A stretch of 64,000 bases of DNA. Origin: Ruminococcus difficilis. GTDB taxonomy: Bacteria > Bacillota_A > Clostridia > Oscillospirales > Acutalibacteraceae. Of the stretch, positions 7,450 through 14,996 are shown piece after piece. Under the pieces are notes generated by a model. The model was not told where the DNA came from, ran no database searches, and saw only the letters and a list, made by a program, of their open reading frames with translations. Location: NCBI RefSeq assembly GCF_016680995.1, contig NZ_JAEQMG010000145.1, positions 34,514 to 98,513 on the forward strand, written 5' to 3'. The number at the start of each line of letters is the position of its first letter. The stretch's first letter is position 1. The position numbers and the translations under genes are program-made.

Positions 7450-8927
7450 CAGACGTCACCGTCGAGATTGGCGGCAGGCGGATCGCCCATCGTGACGATT
7501 CCCTGCTCCTCCTTGATACGGCGGACTTCCTGTTCCTTCCATTCGTCGTCCTTACTGTCGCCGTACAGCTCTTCGACAGCCGCCTCGGTGGACATGATAC
7601 CGCCTGTCTTTCCTTTGGAAACAGTCTCGACCTGGCTTTCAAAGCTCGGGTTCGCGTACTCGCCGAAGTTGACCTTGACCGTCGGCTTCTCGACATTCTG
7701 TTCATGCCAGATCTGACCGGCACACACGGCGGCGATCACCAGTTCGGGCAGAACGTCATTGAGCAATTCAATAATATTTCCGCGGGTATAGAGCGTCGCC
7801 TTCTCTTTCTCACGCTGGGCGTCGGCATTATCAAGCTTCTTGACGTCGATGCCGAGGGTCGACGGACTGATGATGCCCTGCAGCGCAAGATCAAGCGCGG
7901 TGATATAGGTCGAGAGGTAGCTCTCGTGCTGGATCTGCGCCTGACCGGTCGTGATCTTGCTGTTGCTGTTCTCGGACATATCCTGCGCCACTTCGATAAA
8001 GCGGTTATCAAAGGAATTCGGCTTGAGCAGCTTGCCGTTATCGGGATCACGAGGGATCAGATTCTCAGGAATGTACTCCTTTGTCCGCCCCGCTCTGAGC
8101 GCGTCCATCCACTGGCTCCATGCTTCATCCAGCGCGTCAAAGGCGTCGGACTTTCCCTCGTACAGGCTCTCGCCCCTTCCCTCGTAGCTCTCCGATTCAC
8201 CGTAGATGACCGGTACCGCCAGCATCACACTCTTATCAAAGCCGACGCCCTGCCCGTCGACCCATTTGGTCTGAGGGATGAAGCCGGTAGGGATTGGCTC
8301 GTCGTTATCGTTATACAGCTCATAGAGAATATAGCCGTAGCCGTACCGCTCCTTGAAGGTGTATTTTCTGTTGTTATGGGTGTAGGTCGCCAAGAATACG
8401 GTCTCGGTGATCCTGCCGCGGCTGCGAACGAACTCCACATTCTCGCCTGACACATACTCGATGATTGGCACATCGCCGCTGAGCGTCCGGTCAAAGCTCA
8501 CCTTGAAGGCGCCGTCGCCGACGATCAGAATCTTCTTGAGGAATCTTTTCAACAGCTTCTTGAATTTGTTATCCTCTGCGATCTTCTCCCACTGCTCTGC
8601 GGCGGTCGGCTCGGTGATCTCCAGACCGTTGTAGTCGTGCAGGATGATATTGCCGATCGTCTTGATAATCAGCTTCGGGATACCGGTGTGGAGCTTGTGG
8701 ATCTCCATTCCCTTCGTCGACGACGCCTTCCAGAACAGCGTCGGGCTGACGTCGAGCTGCCTGTAAAAATCAGACAGCTCCCAGCTGTCGCCGCGATACC
8801 ACAGCTTATTGCGCGCGATATTACCGTAGAAATCCAGCCGTTGCTGCAGCACGATCTGCTGATTGGCGGCAGGCTCGATATGTAAAAAGTTCCTGATTTT
8901 GTTTCTCAAAAAATCACCCAGTTTCAT
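7449..8927 (-). CDS. Portal protein (SPP1 gp6-like)
   Basis: 492 residues from the ATG at 8927, preceded by GGAAGTGAGAAG; an in-frame ATG 9 codons upstream lies inside the terminase gene. The sequence has the usual portal features: an N-terminal amphipathic segment, LHTGIPKLIIKTIGNIILHDY, and a later ALDLALQGIISPSTLGIDVKK that matches the channel/tunnel region of the gp6 family. It forms the dodecameric DNA gate at one capsid vertex and docks the terminase. It overlaps terL by 14 bases at its start. Confidence 0.85.
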   Translation of the reverse strand: MKLGDFLRNKIRNFLHIEPAANQQIVLQQRLDFYGNIARNKLWYRGDSWELSDFYRQLDVSPTLFWKASSTKGMEIHKLHTGIPKLIIKTIGNIILHDYNGLEITEPTAAEQWEKIAEDNKFKKLLKRFLKKILIVGDGAFKVSFDRTLSGDVPIIEYVSGENVEFVRSRGRITETVFLATYTHNNRKYTFKERYGYGYILYELYNDNDEPIPTGFIPQTKWVDGQGVGFDKSVMLAVPVIYGESESYEGRGESLYEGKSDAFDALDEAWSQWMDALRAGRTKEYIPENLIPRDPDNGKLLKPNSFDNRFIEVAQDMSENSNSKITTGQAQIQHESYLSTYITALDLALQGIISPSTLGIDVKKLDNADAQREKEKATLYTRGNIIELLNDVLPELVIAAVCAGQIWHEQNVEKPTVKVNFGEYANPSFESQVETVSKGKTGGIMSTEAAVEELYGDSKDDEWKEQEVRRIKEEQGIVTMGDPPAANLDGDV

Positions 8928-10290
8928 TCTTCTCACTTCCGATTTTGTTAACATATGGGATCCACGCGTATTGTGACGAGTTGATAAAATGATCGTTTCT
9001 GTCCTCGGGTTCGTTATCCTTGTCCTCTTTCCATGAGTAACGATTCAGCTCTCCGATCGTTTCGGTGCAGTGATCGAGGATAAAATAGCACTGTCTCTTG
9101 AACCATCCGCTCTGCAGCTTGATGCGGTCGACGATCTTCAATTGCTTCCATGCCGGATTAAACAGATAGATACTGCCGTGATTGCGCACATATTTGGAGA
9201 ACTCCTTCAATGTTGCCTGATCGGCATTATCAATGAAGGTGTTACGGGCAAAGCCCCACTCTTCTCGATTGCGCTCCAAAAAGTCGATGAAGTTCACGAC
9301 GGTATCGGACGGTGCGATCGTCAAGTGTAATTCCGCGTTATCGTATACCTTTTCATCGAGCTGGATCCACTTGCCGCGATTGGTGCAGCCGTGGAACGTC
9401 ATCGCGATCGTGTCCTTGGTCTTGTCGCTGTACGCGGTATCCAGACCGGCAGAAAACAGAATAAACTGTTCCTCGCCTTTCTTGGCTGTCAGGAACTGCC
9501 GCGCCCATTCCGCTGATCTGACGTGCAGCTTGTAATCAAAGTTGTTGAACACGAGTCCGGTCGCCCTGCCGCGCAGACCCTGCACCTTATTCTTATAGAT
9601 CTTCGTGCCCTTTGGCGTGTTGCTCAAAACGCGGTCGAGCTCGGACTTTTTCAGACCGAGATTGTCCTTGAAGGTAAAGAACCAATGCACCCAACCGTCC
9701 TTCAGCTCCTCGGTCAGATCGTCGAGAATCTCCGTCGGCGTATCATCAGACCAACGGTAAAGCGGTCGGGCATGGTTGATATATTCGTGATACACCGGCA
9801 AATTCGGATCGTCCGGGTTGAGCGTTGCCATCATATAGTCGGCGCGCATGCTCGCCTCACGGATAAACTCAATATTTGCAGTGTTGATCTCGTCGATATA
9901 CAGACAGCCGTACTGTCCTCCCAGTGCCTTCTTCCACTTCGTCTTGTCGCCGTAGCCCATAACGTATACGGTCTTGGTAACACCTGGAGCGGGTGTGAAG
10001 ACGATATGCGGGATCTTATCGGCGCTGGTACCGTTGCCGTTGTACCTGACCAGAGATCCGAAATCATCAAGGATCCCGAGATCCTTCTGAATGATATTCT
10101 TCTCAGCAGTACCGGTGTCATTGGCGGCGATGATATGCAGCTTCTTCGGCGACTGCGCGACCTTCAACATAAACTTGAAGATGCCGACGGTCGTCTTGCC
10201 TGCCATCGTCGTGCCCTCAAGAAATTCGACAGGCGCCTGACAACGGAGAAAGTCTTTGTATTTCTTAGATAGGATCAGCTTATTCGGCAC
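8914..10290 (-). CDS. Terminase large subunit
   Basis: 458 residues. The packaging ATPase comes first: a deviant Walker A GTTMAGKT at residues 26-33, in which the first Gly-rich part is replaced by TTMA, and Walker B CLYIDE near residue 130. The C-terminal RNase H-like nuclease shows its acidic positions in SAGLDTAYSD, FIDNAD and RNDHF. It cuts concatemeric DNA and drives it into the procapsid through the portal. It overlaps terS by 11 bases and the portal gene at the other end. The motif set is complete, so it should be functional. Confidence 0.9.
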   Translation of the reverse strand: MPNKLILSKKYKDFLRCQAPVEFLEGTTMAGKTTVGIFKFMLKVAQSPKKLHIIAANDTGTAEKNIIQKDLGILDDFGSLVRYNGNGTSADKIPHIVFTPAPGVTKTVYVMGYGDKTKWKKALGGQYGCLYIDEINTANIEFIREASMRADYMMATLNPDDPNLPVYHEYINHARPLYRWSDDTPTEILDDLTEELKDGWVHWFFTFKDNLGLKKSELDRVLSNTPKGTKIYKNKVQGLRGRATGLVFNNFDYKLHVRSAEWARQFLTAKKGEEQFILFSAGLDTAYSDKTKDTIAMTFHGCTNRGKWIQLDEKVYDNAELHLTIAPSDTVVNFIDFLERNREEWGFARNTFIDNADQATLKEFSKYVRNHGSIYLFNPAWKQLKIVDRIKLQSGWFKRQCYFILDHCTETIGELNRYSWKEDKDNEPEDRNDHFINSSQYAWIPYVNKIGSEKNETG

Positions 10291-10741
10291 TGTCCTCGCC
10301 CTTCAACTGATCTAATACGCCGGCGAGAGTTGCCATATCGGTTTTGACGCTGCCATCCAGCTCGACCTTGTCTTTGAATAGACCGAACCGTTTTCCGAGA
10401 AGCTCAGCAGCCTTGATTCTATCCTTTTCCGACGGCGCCTTTTTCACGCGTGTCGGCCTCGAACATCCATCACCGATGAATTCGTTGACCAGCTCCTCGC
10501 TCTCGCTCTCACCGCGCATGACAGAGGTCAGATATTCGATGATCTCCTGCGCGTCGGCACTGCGCTCATTATGGAGCTGCTCGATGCGCTCCTTGATTGC
10601 CTGCTGAATGTAAGGTTTTGTCAAGTTTTCCGCACCGATAGCTCGGGCGGTATCCTTAGAATATCCGGCTCTGATCGCCGCCTGAGTGGCGTTCAGATCG
10701 ATCAGGTATTCATCCACAAATCTCTTTTGTTTTTCTGTCAC
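10280..10741 (-). CDS. Terminase small subunit
   Basis: 153 residues of the Terminase_2 family: N-terminal helix-turn-helix MTEKQKRFVDEYLIDLNATQ followed by AAIRAGYSKDTARAIGAENL, then a helical oligomerisation region and an acidic tail. It recognises the packaging site and recruits the large subunit. The start is a GTG at 10741 with GAGG 9 bases upstream. It is the first gene of the packaging block and follows a terminator at 10764-10796, so it may depend on its own promoter or on antitermination. Confidence 0.9.
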   Translation of the reverse strand: MTEKQKRFVDEYLIDLNATQAAIRAGYSKDTARAIGAENLTKPYIQQAIKERIEQLHNERSADAQEIIEYLTSVMRGESESEELVNEFIGDGCSRPTRVKKAPSEKDRIKAAELLGKRFGLFKDKVELDGSVKTDMATLAGVLDQLKGEDSAE

Positions 10742-10763
10742 TCAGGATCACCTCTTTATACAA

Positions 10764-10796
10764 AAGCAAAACAGCCGCCTTGCAGAGCGACTGTTT
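10764..10796 (-). terminator. Terminator between regulator gene and terminase genes
   Basis: Minus strand AAACAGTCGC (10796-10787) pairs with GCGGCTGTTT (10777-10768), with one G-T mismatch position, and is followed by TGCTTTTG. It sits in the 139-base gap between the DUF1492-like gene and terS, the classic place for a late-gene switch. Confidence 0.6.
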
Positions 10797-10880
10797 TGTG
10801 AAAGGAAATCAAATCAACACGTTATACACACGTTTTGTAAGTATAATGATATCATACGGAAAAGTAACTTTGTAACCAAT

Positions 10881-11246
10881 TTACCATTCGTATTTATAGC
10901 AGCGCTTCTTGATGCTCGCAACGGTGTCAAGTCTGCCGTCGGTGATCTGTGCGATTCTTCGCCAGGAATAGCGCCGCACGAGAAAGAGATAGATACAATT
11001 CTCTTCGTCGATATCCTTTGACAACCGCCTCAGGCTCTCATCACGTAAAGCGATCAGGCGCTTCAATTCCTGCTCGGTCTCATCGATCTCGGCGATACAG
11101 CTGCCGATCTTATCGGACATCTGACCGCTGCCGGGCATTCCCGTCAATGCAGGTGTCACATTAAGAGCGTCGGCTTTCAAGCGTTCCAGCTTGCGGCTAA
11201 GTGCCGCGATCTTTCTGTCATTCTCTTTGATCTCGCGGATGTTCAA
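10881..11246 (-). CDS. Late-gene regulator, sigma-region-4-like (DUF1492/ArpU type)
   Basis: 121 residues: an N-terminal coiled coil (IKENDRKIAALSRKLERLKA) and a C-terminal helix-turn-helix, YSWRRIAQITDGRLDTVASI, ending in KKRCYKYEW. This architecture is shared by DUF1492/ArpU-like phage proteins, which lie just before the terminase genes and activate late transcription. The start is a TTG at 11246 in a TTGA overlap with the preceding stop. Its place just upstream of a terminator and terS supports a role in turning on the packaging and structural genes. DNA target unknown. Confidence 0.7.
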   Translation of the reverse strand: MNIREIKENDRKIAALSRKLERLKADALNVTPALTGMPGSGQMSDKIGSCIAEIDETEQELKRLIALRDESLRRLSKDIDEENCIYLFLVRRYSWRRIAQITDGRLDTVASIKKRCYKYEW

Positions 11247-11572
11247 CGGCGCTTCACTTCCTTGATGATCTCCGGGTTATCCGTGATGACCTGGAACAAT
11301 CCTTTTGAGATCTGCTCCACCAGCTTTTCTTCGTCGGCCGCGCTGACGATGTTCGGGCAATAGTTTTCGAAGATACCGTGCATCAGCTCGTGTAAGAATA
11401 CAACGGATTGATAGTCTTCGGTGCCTTCACGCACGACTTTGATCTTCTGTTCAAAGAAACTGTGTGTCCCGTCGACAACACTGCCACCATTGACAAATGA
11501 TCTCTCCTCACGCTCGACCGTATAAACACAGCCGGCAATTTTAACGGTATCGGGAATATGTATCTGTATCAA
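11243..11572 (-). CDS. Small zinc metallopeptidase-like protein (HELMH motif)
   Basis: 109 residues from the TTG at 11572, which follows GAGGAAAAAGCA; an upstream in-frame ATG at 11647 lies inside the neighbouring membrane-protein gene. The motif FLHELMHGIFENY supplies the two His and the Glu of an HEXXH zinc site, and EEKLVEQISKGL follows with another acidic cluster. The fold resembles ImmA/IrrE- or SprT-like phage peptidases. If ImmA-like, it could cleave a repressor, and the repressor in this prophage has no self-cleavage domain; but the gene sits in the late-early region, far from the repressor, so this link is only a possibility. Confidence 0.6.
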   Translation of the reverse strand: MIQIHIPDTVKIAGCVYTVEREERSFVNGGSVVDGTHSFFEQKIKVVREGTEDYQSVVFLHELMHGIFENYCPNIVSAADEEKLVEQISKGLFQVITDNPEIIKEVKRR

Positions 11573-11582
11573 TGCTTTTTCC

Positions 11583-11714
11583 TCACTTTCTGCGAAAGGT
11601 TGTATTCCGCTTTTCTTTGACGATTTTGACGACGGCGTAAACGACAAGAGCGATAAACTCGCCCAGCACCGTCGCGATCACGCCGAGCCAAAACGGCGGT
11701 ATAGTAAAGGTCAT
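11583..11714 (-). CDS. 43-residue single-span membrane protein
   Basis: Starts with ATG at 11714 after GGGAGGTGATCGA, an ideal ribosome binding site, and reads MTFTIPPFWLGVIATVLGEF then IALVVYAVVKIVKEKRNTTF. One transmembrane helix (residues about 9-31) is followed by a basic tail, so the C-terminus is probably cytoplasmic. It is too short for most gene callers. Ten bases separate it from the metallopeptidase gene. Function unknown; small membrane proteins at this place can be holin-like or superinfection factors. Confidence 0.65.
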   Translation of the reverse strand: MTFTIPPFWLGVIATVLGEFIALVVYAVVKIVKEKRNTTFRRK

Positions 11715-11718
11715 TCGA

Positions 11719-12051
11719 TCACCTCCCTGTAAATCTGCCAAAGGCTCTCTTTTTGTTCTTTTTCTTTATCCTGCGATTCTTACCGAACTGTGCTAAATGA
11801 GCAACCCGACGAGAAAACCGCTTATTGAAGTATTTGTACTCCACACCGTAAATCTTCTTGTGTTCGGATTTCGGCAGAACAATCGAAGGGATCGTGATAG
11901 ATTGACTCGCATGCAGGCGATCGATGAATCCGTCAAAATCTTCGTCGTCCTCAAAAAAGAACTCAATAGTAGGAATTCCGTCGACAAGTTCAATCGGCTG
12001 ATCAATACTGCCAATGAAAAGTTTAGATAACAGATTATTCTCAACCGGCAT
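11719..12051 (-). CDS. Phage protein of unknown function
   Basis: 110 residues with an acidic N-terminal half (EFFFEDDEDFDGFIDRLHAS) and a strongly basic C-terminus (FGKNRRIKKKNKKRAFGRF). I do not recognise a family. The charge split suggests a nucleic-acid-associated tail. It overlaps the next upstream gene by 11 bases and belongs to the run of small accessory genes. Confidence 0.55.
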   Translation of the reverse strand: MPVENNLLSKLFIGSIDQPIELVDGIPTIEFFFEDDEDFDGFIDRLHASQSITIPSIVLPKSEHKKIYGVEYKYFNKRFSRRVAHLAQFGKNRRIKKKNKKRAFGRFTGR

Positions 12052-12226
12052 TATCTTCCTCTTTCTGCTTGTATTTATTCAGCCATTGAGTGAATGAGCT
12101 ATAACATTTCGGGCATAAATCATAAAAATAATTAATCAGGTTTTTATGCTCGACGATATAACTCGGTACCAAAGATTTCTCCTTATACAGCTCGCCGCAG
12201 CGGTCACATTCTTTTGCGTTTGCCAT
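12041..12226 (-). CDS. Small zinc-ribbon protein
   Basis: 61 residues from the ATG at 12226 (GGAGTGATAACA upstream). Two CxxC pairs, CDRCG near the start and CPKC about 30 residues later, form a likely zinc ribbon, followed by a helix and a charged end. Many phages carry such small DNA- or protein-binding ribbons; the partner is unknown. Confidence 0.6.
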   Translation of the reverse strand: MANAKECDRCGELYKEKSLVPSYIVEHKNLINYFYDLCPKCYSSFTQWLNKYKQKEEDNAG

Positions 12227-12425
12227 TGTTATCACTCCAATACTTTAGATTTTCCACAGTTCTGTTTATACACGGCTCAACGCATTTCAAAATCCCTGTA
12301 ACCAGATTCTCAATACTTTCAGGCGTGACGCCATATTGAGCGCAGTTCATTGCAAGCGTTTGTTTCTGCTCGTCAGGCAAATTACAAATTGCTTCGTGAA
12401 CAGACTCTTTTGTGATGTTTATCAT
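12204..12425 (-). CDS. Small phage protein of unknown function
   Basis: 73 residues, predicted helical, starting MINITKESVHEAICNLPDEQ. The ATG at 12425 follows GGAGGAGTGAAT. It overlaps the zinc-ribbon gene by 23 bases. No family recognised. Confidence 0.5.
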   Translation of the reverse strand: MINITKESVHEAICNLPDEQKQTLAMNCAQYGVTPESIENLVTGILKCVEPCINRTVENLKYWSDNNGKRKRM

Positions 12426-12427
12426 AT

Positions 12428-12733
12428 TCACTCCTCCGCTTCTATAACAGTCGGTCTTGATTTGACAATTCTTCTGAACATTCTTTGTATGTATTCGTCT
12501 CCTTTGAGTTCTTTGTTGATGTATTCAATCAAACTGTCGGCGTCTATTAATCTGCCGTGAGGTGTGGGAATTTCGGATGCACGATATACACAGCAAGAAT
12601 ATTTCCATGCTTCGCTATCAAAAGTAAGAAAAGACATCCTGAGAATTCCGTCGTCTGTTGATCTATCGAGTGTAAGATGTCGGTGCTTATAATCGTCGTT
12701 CGGTATGCTCATACCGTTAATCAGTAGGCTCAT
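12428..12733 (-). CDS. Phage protein with GRLIDADSL motif, unknown function
   Basis: 101 residues. The PHGRLIDADSLIEYI stretch is frequent in small Firmicute phage proteins of unknown role. Good start: GGAGAACAAACA then ATG. It sits between a Lar-like gene and a small helical gene, all tightly packed, which points to one polycistronic early or middle transcript. Confidence 0.55.
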   Translation of the reverse strand: MSLLINGMSIPNDDYKHRHLTLDRSTDDGILRMSFLTFDSEAWKYSCCVYRASEIPTPHGRLIDADSLIEYINKELKGDEYIQRMFRRIVKSRPTVIEAEE

Positions 12734-12914
12734 TGTTTGTTCTCCTGTTCCAGTTTTTTATAGTGTATTTATCGCCAAGATCTATAACATATCTTGTTCT
12801 TACTCCGCAATTAATGCACTGCACAAATGTTCCGATTGTTATTGTGTTTGGAACGGTAGTTTTGCAAAACTCAGCTTTGCCACCACAAAACGGACACGGT
12901 TTAAGTTTTGTCAT
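12717..12914 (-). CDS. Lar-like restriction alleviation protein
   Basis: 65 residues matching the Lar family: LKPCPFCGGKAEF, then VQCINCGVRTRY, then a terminal NWNRR. The four Cys form a zinc ribbon. Members of this family (Rac prophage Lar) weaken host type I restriction, but most homologues have only been assigned by sequence. It overlaps the next gene by 17 bases. Nothing is visible in the short gap 12915-12999 downstream of the preceding gene. Confidence 0.7.
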   Translation of the reverse strand: MTKLKPCPFCGGKAEFCKTTVPNTITIGTFVQCINCGVRTRYVIDLGDKYTIKNWNRRTNNEPTD

Positions 12915-12999
12915 TACTCAGCCTCCTGTTCTCAGTTGTAAAATATCATTTGACAACTGATGCTTACTCACTTAATGCATTTTTTGCAACAACTGATTA

Positions 13000-13245
13000 T
13001 TAAATCTCAACACTCTCAAAATCTGCGCCAAAATTAATTAATCTATTTGTAGCCGCAACAGCAGTTCCGCAGAACTGTTGTTTGCCATCGCATGAATGTA
13101 TTTCAATAAAAACCTCACCACATCGACAATCTACAAAAGCGACTCCCTTTTTCGTTTTGATAGTAAAACTGTGCAAGTCTGGTTTTCCTTCGTTTTTTAA
13201 ACATTTAATTATTAATCTGAAAATTTTATCGTTGTTTTCTGTCAT
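13000..13245 (-). CDS. Small Cys-containing phage protein, unknown function
   Basis: 81 residues, starting MTENNDKIFRLIIKCLKNEG; a central VAFVDCRCGEVFIEIHSCDG looks like a compact beta domain with a possible metal site. It overlaps the preceding stop by 4 bases. No family recognised. Confidence 0.5.
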   Translation of the reverse strand: MTENNDKIFRLIIKCLKNEGKPDLHSFTIKTKKGVAFVDCRCGEVFIEIHSCDGKQQFCGTAVAATNRLINFGADFESVEI

Positions 13246-13424
13246 TCTTCCACCTCCTGATTGTAATACTCAATCCAACAATCATGGCAAAAGTCTGTGT
13301 TCGGATTTTTTGGTTTCCAAAGGCATTTGTTTCCACCAATCGTGCGTCCATCAGGACACATTCTTAGTCTGTGTTTGACAAACTCCTCAACCGTCATGTT
13401 TTTGATTTTCTCGTAATTTGTCAT
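13242..13424 (-). CDS. Small Cys-rich phage protein, unknown function
   Basis: 60 residues. MTNYEKIKNMTVEEFVKHRL is a common N-terminus for small phage proteins, followed by four Cys in CPDG, NKCLW and FCHDCW, a likely zinc site. The ATG at 13424 is favoured by spacing from GGGAGG. Coupled by overlap to its neighbours. Confidence 0.55.
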   Translation of the reverse strand: MTNYEKIKNMTVEEFVKHRLRMCPDGRTIGGNKCLWKPKNPNTDFCHDCWIEYYNQEVEE

Positions 13425-13627
13425 CATTCTCCCTCCCTCGTATACCGATCAACCGTCATCCCGTTCGACAAATGCTCTCGATAATGCACCTCGTCGCCGT
13501 CCCGACCGACTTCTTCAACTACTGACCAGCTGATTGGTTCGGTCGGTTCGGGAGTGTGATTGGAAGCGCAGGCGGATAGCGAGATCATGACGATCAGAGC
13601 GAGGAGCAAGCAAATCAGGCGTTTCAT
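13424..13627 (-). CDS. Small lipoprotein
   Basis: 67 residues with a type II signal peptide: MKRLICLLLALIVMISLSAC, where LSAC is the lipobox and Cys 20 the lipidated residue. The mature part is a short acidic linker (TPEPTEPISW) and about 35 residues with no recognised fold. Prophage lipoproteins expressed from lysogens can block superinfection; here the gene lies in the lytic-direction transcript, so that role is only a possibility. Confidence 0.65.
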   Translation of the reverse strand: MKRLICLLLALIVMISLSACASNHTPEPTEPISWSVVEEVGRDGDEVHYREHLSNGMTVDRYTREGE

Positions 13628-14079
13628 GGCTTATCCTCCAACAGTTCGGGGTTATCGTGGATGTTGCCGATGATCTCTAAACATTTTTCGGACGTTTTGC
13701 AAAGAAGCCATTTATCAAAATAGAATGCTCCGTGATAATAAAATACTTCGCCAACACGGAATCGCCTCCAAATTCGTTTCTCTCCATCTCTGTCAGGGTA
13801 TAAACCAGTAACCTTTACAATATCCCCCTCAAAGATTTTCTTGCCGTTAGCGGTCAAGCCTGTGTACTGTCCGATGGTGGATGGGTCAACTTCATAATCG
13901 GAATAATTATCAAATCCGCTATCTTCGGTTCTGATTACAACAACATCTTTGTTCTTATAGTAACGACGATGGATAATATCTCCATATGCCCACTCTCTGG
14001 CACCTTTTTCTGCATAGTCAATGCTTTTATCGTTAACATAATCGTCAATCCGCTTTCCGCGGAAAAGTATTTCTCTCAT
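13624..14079 (-). CDS. YopX-like protein
   Basis: 151 residues of the YopX family: the opening MREILFRGKRID, then WAYGDI, DPSTIGQYTGL, and KKIFEGDIVK are the family hallmarks, with a C-terminal GNIHDNPELL. YopX-like proteins are frequent in Firmicute phages; their molecular role is not established. Overlaps the lipoprotein gene by 4 bases. Confidence 0.85.
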   Translation of the reverse strand: MREILFRGKRIDDYVNDKSIDYAEKGAREWAYGDIIHRRYYKNKDVVVIRTEDSGFDNYSDYEVDPSTIGQYTGLTANGKKIFEGDIVKVTGLYPDRDGEKRIWRRFRVGEVFYYHGAFYFDKWLLCKTSEKCLEIIGNIHDNPELLEDKP

Positions 14080-14082
14080 TTG

Positions 14083-14439
14083 TTATTCTCCTGCTCTATC
14101 TGAAACATCTTGTTTCGTGTCTATCTCATCGCGGGTCAAATACGGTGCGTTTGCTTTGACGTATTCTTCCATCTGACTTCTGGCGGTAAAGGAGTGCGGC
14201 AGCCGGCTGACATGCTCAAGGTCGCCTATTTTGTTCCGCTTATATACGTCGATGCCGTATCCTTTTACCTGTCGAACCAGAAACACATCGCTTTCTCTCC
14301 ATTCGACAAAACCGACCCAAACGCTCGGCAAAAGCTCAAAATCCCTGTCGCTTTCGCGCCCGATCTGCAGCAGTGCCATTACAACGACGCCTACCAAACC
14401 GCCGAGCATAAATCCTGATAAAACCAATATAATCGTCAT
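14083..14439 (-). CDS. Membrane-anchored phage protein, unknown function
   Basis: 118 residues: one N-terminal transmembrane helix (MTIILVLSGFMLGGLVGVVV, resembling the DUF3789 type) and a cytoplasmic part of about 85 residues containing GYGIDVYKRNKIGDLEHV. It follows the gene ending at 14455 by 15 bases. No function can be assigned. Confidence 0.55.
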   Translation of the reverse strand: MTIILVLSGFMLGGLVGVVVMALLQIGRESDRDFELLPSVWVGFVEWRESDVFLVRQVKGYGIDVYKRNKIGDLEHVSRLPHSFTARSQMEEYVKANAPYLTRDEIDTKQDVSDRAGE

Positions 14440-14454
14440 GTTCCCATGTCCTTT

Positions 14455-14874
14455 CTACGCAAAGTGTACGTTTCTTTGTATTCGCCGACTTAATCCGGGC
14501 TCATTGAGGAGCATCTCGAGCAGGTCAAGCGCGGTGATCAGAGCGGCGTCGGAAGTATCGGCAAGATTCAGCTGGCGGCTCAGCTCAGCGGAACGGAGCA
14601 AATCCGCCTGCAGCTTCTCCGCATACTCGACACGCTGATTGCGTTTCTTACACGCCTCCCGGTACTCCTCACGGTATTCTTCCTGTTTCATCTCACATAG
14701 CTCCTTTGACCAACCGTTGTGACGGTTCTTGTATCCGAGCTTAGAAAGCTTGGAAAAGTAGCGGTATTCCTCCGGCGGAAAATCGTCATAATCAAGCTGC
14801 CCGTCGATCGCCTGCTCTTCCATTTGGAAAAACGCCGATCCATCGTTAAAAAGATATATTTGTTTTCGCTTCAT
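14455..14874 (-). CDS. Helical phage protein, unknown function
   Basis: 139 residues from the ATG at 14874, which follows AGGAGGATT; an upstream GTG extension lacks a ribosome binding site. Residues 60-110 are a long charged helix or coiled coil (MKQEEYREEYREACKKRNQR). It lies directly downstream of the primase/helicase gene, with a 120-base AT-rich gap (14875-14996) in which I see no gene. Confidence 0.5.
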   Translation of the reverse strand: MKRKQIYLFNDGSAFFQMEEQAIDGQLDYDDFPPEEYRYFSKLSKLGYKNRHNGWSKELCEMKQEEYREEYREACKKRNQRVEYAEKLQADLLRSAELSRQLNLADTSDAALITALDLLEMLLNEPGLSRRIQRNVHFA

Positions 14875-14996
14875 AATCCTCCTGATGACGGGTCTGACGA
14901 GTTTGACCACTTTTTCAAATACCTTTCTATATATTTGTTTCTTTTTTTCTTATACGAAAGGTTAGAAAAACCCGTAAACCCGTCAAACCTGTCATA